Of a stretch of 36,216 bases of DNA, positions 32,001 to 36,216 are shown piece after piece. Below the pieces are notes generated by a model, which was not told the DNA's origin, searched no databases, and saw only the letters and a program-made list of their open reading frames with translations. The position numbers and the translations under genes were made by a program. The stretch is from Fragilariopsis cylindrus CCMP1102 (Eukaryota > Bacillariophyta > Bacillariophyceae > Bacillariales > Bacillariaceae). Numbering within the stretch: position 1 is the stretch's first letter; every line of letters begins with the position of its first letter. The DNA is taken from the NCBI GenBank assembly GCA_900095095.1, contig FMBT01000047.1, positions 1-36,216 on the forward strand. Reading direction: 5' to 3'.

Positions 32001-35000
32001 ATTCAAAGGTTCCTTCCAATACAAATACTAGCTTTGAAGAACGTTTGTTGTGCGCAGAATTATCGCAGCTAGAAAACGTGTTGGGTGAAACTCGGATGGA
32101 AGAGGTATCTTGTGCAGATTTCAAATCTCTGTACAACGATCTTTGTCGTATTTGCTCAACATCGTGTTCCCTAAAAGTAAAATTTGCCTCCAGTCGATGT
32201 ATGGCTTTGCTTCAGCCGAGTGCAATAGTTGATGCTTCTGGTATGAGCAGCAGAGACACGTCATCGCTGAATTTCAATGACGATGGGTTGCTGTTGGATT
32301 TACAGGCCAAATGCATTGATTGTTTAGCAGAGTGTTTGAAGTCATCGGAAACCGATATTTCAATGGCGGCGGTAAACACTCTTGAGGCTTTGCTCTCTAA
32401 TCAAGCTGGTAGAAATGTAAGCGATAAGGTTGCTACTACGAGTAGCTCTCTTATAAACCCGTTTATATCCAAGGGACGGAGTGGTCGAGTCAATACAACT
32501 AAACTTTCTGACAATGAAATAAAATTACTAATAGACAGGGTTGGAGTAAAATGCGACAACAACTCAAACGAAATGAGTATGTGGTGCTGGAATAGAAAGC
32601 TTTGGGCCTTCGACGATAGTGGATCACCTCAATTTGAACTTTGGATACGACATGTGACAGCAGCAATTATTGTTTGCTGTTTTGATTCTCGAGGAAAGAA
32701 AGTCTCAAACGGTAAAACTGCTGAAGACTGCGAACGTTCTTTCTTTTGGCACTGTCAAAGAATGGCCTACTTAGATCATGGGTTTGCATCTACTGTCTTT
32801 CCTGCACTTATTATGGCTCTCTTGAACCGCGAAGATAGAAATGACTCTTCAGAAGAAGGGATCAATGATATAAATAGCTTGATCACGAATTCTTTTGAGT
32901 CTGTACTATGTCTTGATATTTCCTTCGAAAAATCGCCTAATAGTGCAGTGAAGGCAATTTCAATAATTGTCGATACTCTAAATGTGCTACGAAGATTTTC
33001 ACAGGACAAATTTATGTCCTCGAAGCATACACAAAACAACAGAAAGATTAAGAAAGGAGACAAAGGCGAAAACAATGTCGAGCTACAACCTCCGGTTCCA
33101 TGGGAGGGACTTTCTTTTGGCGTCATTCTACATCTGGATGGTATCATTGTTGCGGAGGCATGCATGAAAGTGCAACGTTTTGCCTCCGCGCTCTTCTTTC
33201 TTGATATGTATTTCAACTCCCAATTCGGTAAATCAGGAGGTTTATTTGAGGAACTGAATAACACAGCATCTTGCTCGGACGTTATTGGAAATTTCAATGG
33301 TAGCCGAGATATAAGTGGACTTCATGTTCCTTCAAAAATGCAAGATTCGGATGAAGGTGACCTAAAATCGGCAGCACTGAGAGCGATATCTATGACTAGC
33401 AGATGCTATAAAAAGCTTAACGAAGCCGAATTAAAGTATGCTGAAATATGCAGTTGTCGTCTCTCAATTTTATGGACAGATCTAATAATTTGACTTTTGA
33501 ACTTGATAAATTGAGATGCATTTCGTCGCTAGATACACTGCAGGTGCTGAGTTTCCAATCAAGTCAGACGAATGTACCCGATCATCAATTTCTCTCAATA
33601 CGGTCGAATCTATGGAGAATCTTGGTTTGGGAGGCCTGGTAACTACTTACATAGAGGGTATTCTCATAAAGAATAACAAATTGAAGGAAATGACCAATGT
33701 GGAGAATTTGAGAGAGAAGTGGTTCGAAAATAATCTAGAGACTCAAAATTGGGATGTGGCAATCGGAGGAATTGCAAGTGACATGAACCGCGTGCCTGTT
33801 TGACGGCTCAGGTATTAGGAGAACCATCGAATGTTGTCTCTTCTGATTCAAAACCAGGTTTTTTCGAGTCTTTGTCGATGGCTTTAAATTCGTTCTCGAG
33901 TTCTGATACAAATAGTCTTGTGTTTTTTTCGAACCAAGCGCGCTCCTGCGTAGTTGATTCTCTTTCAAATATAGTAGGAGAACAGCTGTCGGCTTCAAGA
34001 TTCATTCGGATTGTTGATAAGCTACGAGCTTTGAAAGAGGTGGATAGATTAGTTGACGGGGATATTGATTTGTCCAAATTCGACTTCGATGAAGTGGGGA
34101 TGTTGGAAGTTTCATCGAAAATGCGACAGATAACTTTGACGTCACTTGCTTTTAAAAATCCGGAAAACCCGATAGTTCTGATGCTCTCAAAGTTCACCTT
34201 TGGGAAACTTGTGACAGTGCCGTAAATAGAGGTCGTCCTCATGTTGCCGAAAGCGCATTATCAAAGCTAAGATACTTGTCGAACTTATGGAACGCAGGAG
34301 ATTCGCACATCGATGCTTCTGATGACATTTTGCGCATACGGCTTGAGGAAGCAAAACTTATGGAATGTCGTGGGGATTTTAACGGTGCTATTCAAAGGAC
34401 GAAGCAATTGATCCGTCATCTCAATCACGAAGAGGACTCAGAGGATCACAAGAAGTGTCTTCTTACTGATGCACAAATGCTTTGTGGTTCTTGGATGACA
34501 AAATACAAGACCCAACAGGCTCGAGTAATTCTTGAAAGCTACCTACATCCTGCTGCTGATCGCGCTAAATGTATCTTCGAAGCCGATGACGCAAAAGTAA
34601 ATACCGAGAGAGCAACCAAAGCTTCTTTAGAGCTCGGTCATGTAGTTGCTAATTTATATGATGATTTGTCATCGCGAATGCTAAGCATGGAGTGGAAAGA
34701 AACAGAAGTAAGGCTTCAACAGCAGGATCAACAATTCTTGGATTCAAAAGAACATTGCCGCGAGCTTAAAGCGAAGCACGATAGACTAAAGAAAGGTACC
34801 ACGCAAAAGATGGAAACGCTGCAAGAATTAACAGAAATGGAAAACCACCAAAGATCGTTGGAAAGAGAGAACGAAAAATTGAGGAAAGAACGTGACGGAA
34901 TTCAAAGTTCAGTTCCATTGTATCTCAATCATGCATTGAAAGCATTTTTATCAGCCCTTACCATGGCGGGCACAGATACAAAGGATTTATCAAGTGATAT

Positions 35001-36216
35001 GTTTCGCATGATATCACTTTGGTTCTCGTCTCAAAACGATGCCAGAAATGATGCTAACGCGAACGACGTGATGAGAAAGGGATTATGCCAAATTCCATCA
35101 TACCGATTTGTTCCCTTAACAAATCAACTGTTTTCTCGGATCGAAAGCGGCGACGTTAGAAACGACCAAAAGTTTCAGATAGCGCTGCATAGATTGATAT
35201 TCAGGATGTGCAATGACCATCCATATCATTGTTTGGTTCCGCTTATCGCACTAACAAATGGTAAAAGCCTTAAAAGTGCTGTTGGAGGGCGGATCTCGAC
35301 TTACCTTGAAAACACTGGGAATTCAAAAATCATAGGTGCAAAAAAAATTATGACAAACTTGGTGAAAGTGAAAAGCAGTATGTCAGGGACCTACTAGAAA
35401 GTTATGTGATTCTTACCTCTACCTATAATGACCTTGCCCATGCTTCAACGAAGAAATTCCAAGGATCTGCCAAGAAAAAGAAGATCAAATTTTCGGAAAT
35501 ATTCAAAGCCTCCTCTAAGAAATCCCTCGATCGTTGTTTGAATAGACTTGCGGGTATCCCTTGTATCATCACCTCCCCACCAATGATCCAACCTGATAAA
35601 GATTATGGAGACGGGAAGGAAGATCCTACCGGAGGGGAGAGGATAGCAAGCTTCGAATCTGACTTTGCTATTACGGAGTCTGGAGTACACAGACCTAAAA
35701 TTGTAGTGTGTATTGGTTCAAAGGGGGGCTCGTATCGTCAGCTTGTCAAGGGCGAGGACGACATAAGACAAGACGCGATTATGAGTCAAGTGTTTACTTA
35801 CGTAAACAACTTAATGAAAACGAGAAAGACCGATAATGTCACTTCGGAAGATTCAGGTAGCTCCAAAGCTGTAAAAAGACGCACTCGTCACAATTTAAAA
35901 ATGGTTACATACAATATTCTTCCTTTGAGTCCGTCCAGCGGGGTAAGTCAGAACGCGTAATATGACTTTTGGCTCCCTCCACTTACGTATCTTGCATATG
36001 CATTACTCACTGGGTACGTTTTTTTGTCGCTTTTCCTCTCTTCAATAGGTCTTGGAGTGGGTTGAAGGAACCCTACCCATTAACGATTTCGTGAATGACT
36101 CCGGCTCTAAACGGACTGGGGCGCACTCTAGGTATTATCCCGACGAATGGTCCTATCGAATCTGTCGTTCTACCTTAGAGGGCAGTCCTCCAGATAAGAA
36201 AAGGCAATCTTTTGAC
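26083..36216 (+). CDS. ATM: ATM/TEL1-family PI3K-like protein kinase (partial at 3' side; four frame breaks)
   Basis: Exons: 26083-27017, 27134-30676, 30721-33435, 33480-35942 and 36049 to the edge. About 3276 codons are present and the gene continues. Introns are 116, 44, 44 and 106 nt with GT..AG ends; the first 44-nt intron could instead end at 30738 (62 nt), also in frame. The N-terminal helical repeats include a basic NLS-like patch (HSNKRRRTQ). The FAT domain is recognisable: TVESMENLGLGGLVTTYIEG, FFESLSMALNSF, IPSYRFVPLTNQLFSR and CNDHPYHCLVPLIALTNG align with ATM. The kinase N-lobe starts RPKIVVCIGSKGG, QLVKGEDDIRQDAIM, then SGVLEWVEGTLPI. The catalytic loop lies beyond the window. 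The frame slips by one missing base at 33577-33579 (CCC), 33782-33803, 34190-34205 and 35340-35347 (A8); conserved FAT sequence resumes after each. ATM senses double-strand breaks and phosphorylates checkpoint targets. Confidence 0.88.

Noticed and set aside
33436-33493. Direct read-through of the ATM frame to the TGA at 33493
   Set aside because: The tail has no FAT-like character; splicing out 44 nt restores LTFELDKLR and the following conserved block.

Overview
The window looks like nuclear DNA of a photosynthetic stramenopile, most likely a diatom. The evidence is spliceosomal introns of about 44-217 nt with GT..AG ends and the standard code, AT-rich intergenic DNA, a long PPR protein, and at least one preprotein with a signal peptide ending in the 'A|F' (ASAFAP-like) cleavage motif used for import into secondary plastids. 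The species cannot be fixed from the sequence alone.

Layout: 1-148 (-) is the 5' end of a CPSF73-type pre-mRNA endonuclease gene. 535-2631 (+) is an 8-helix, asparagine-rich PqiA-like membrane protein. 2962-6974 (-) is a DDX60-like Ski2-type helicase with a short separate first exon. 7579-9582 (-) is a secretory 2OG-Fe(II) oxygenase fused to ankyrin repeats, in five exons. 10428-11696 (-) is an unrecognised zinc-ribbon protein, probably plastid-targeted. 12215-14971 (+) is a PPR protein. 15546-16964 (-) is a PAK1IP1/Mak11-type WD40 ribosome-biogenesis factor. 17530-18720 (+) is a Golgi-type glycosyltransferase resembling GT64. 18905-19579 (-) is a plastid Rieske-like protein whose ligands are all cysteines. 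20084-21383 (+) is mitochondrial COQ5. 21384-26082 is a gene-poor 4.7 kb region with microsatellites, short duplications, a poly-G tract and a large inverted-repeat (foldback) structure. A TTAA-flanked MITE-like element lies inside that structure. 26083 to the right edge (+) is most of an ATM/TEL1 checkpoint kinase, cut off inside the kinase domain.

The genes are ordinary housekeeping and organelle genes rather than one operon-like system: RNA 3'-end processing, ribosome assembly, ubiquinone synthesis, DNA-damage signalling and plastid proteins. I see no CRISPR array, rRNA or intact tRNA gene.

The most striking pattern is eight single-base frame breaks, all in the same direction (one base missing) and mostly at short homopolymers. 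They lie in three otherwise well-conserved genes (8.2-11.6 kb and 33.5-35.4 kb). I read these as probable long-read consensus errors. Two of them coincide with textbook -1 slippery heptamers and deserve a check. The best candidates for undescribed biology are the all-cysteine Rieske-like plastid protein, the zinc-ribbon plastid protein and the nested foldback/TTAA element.
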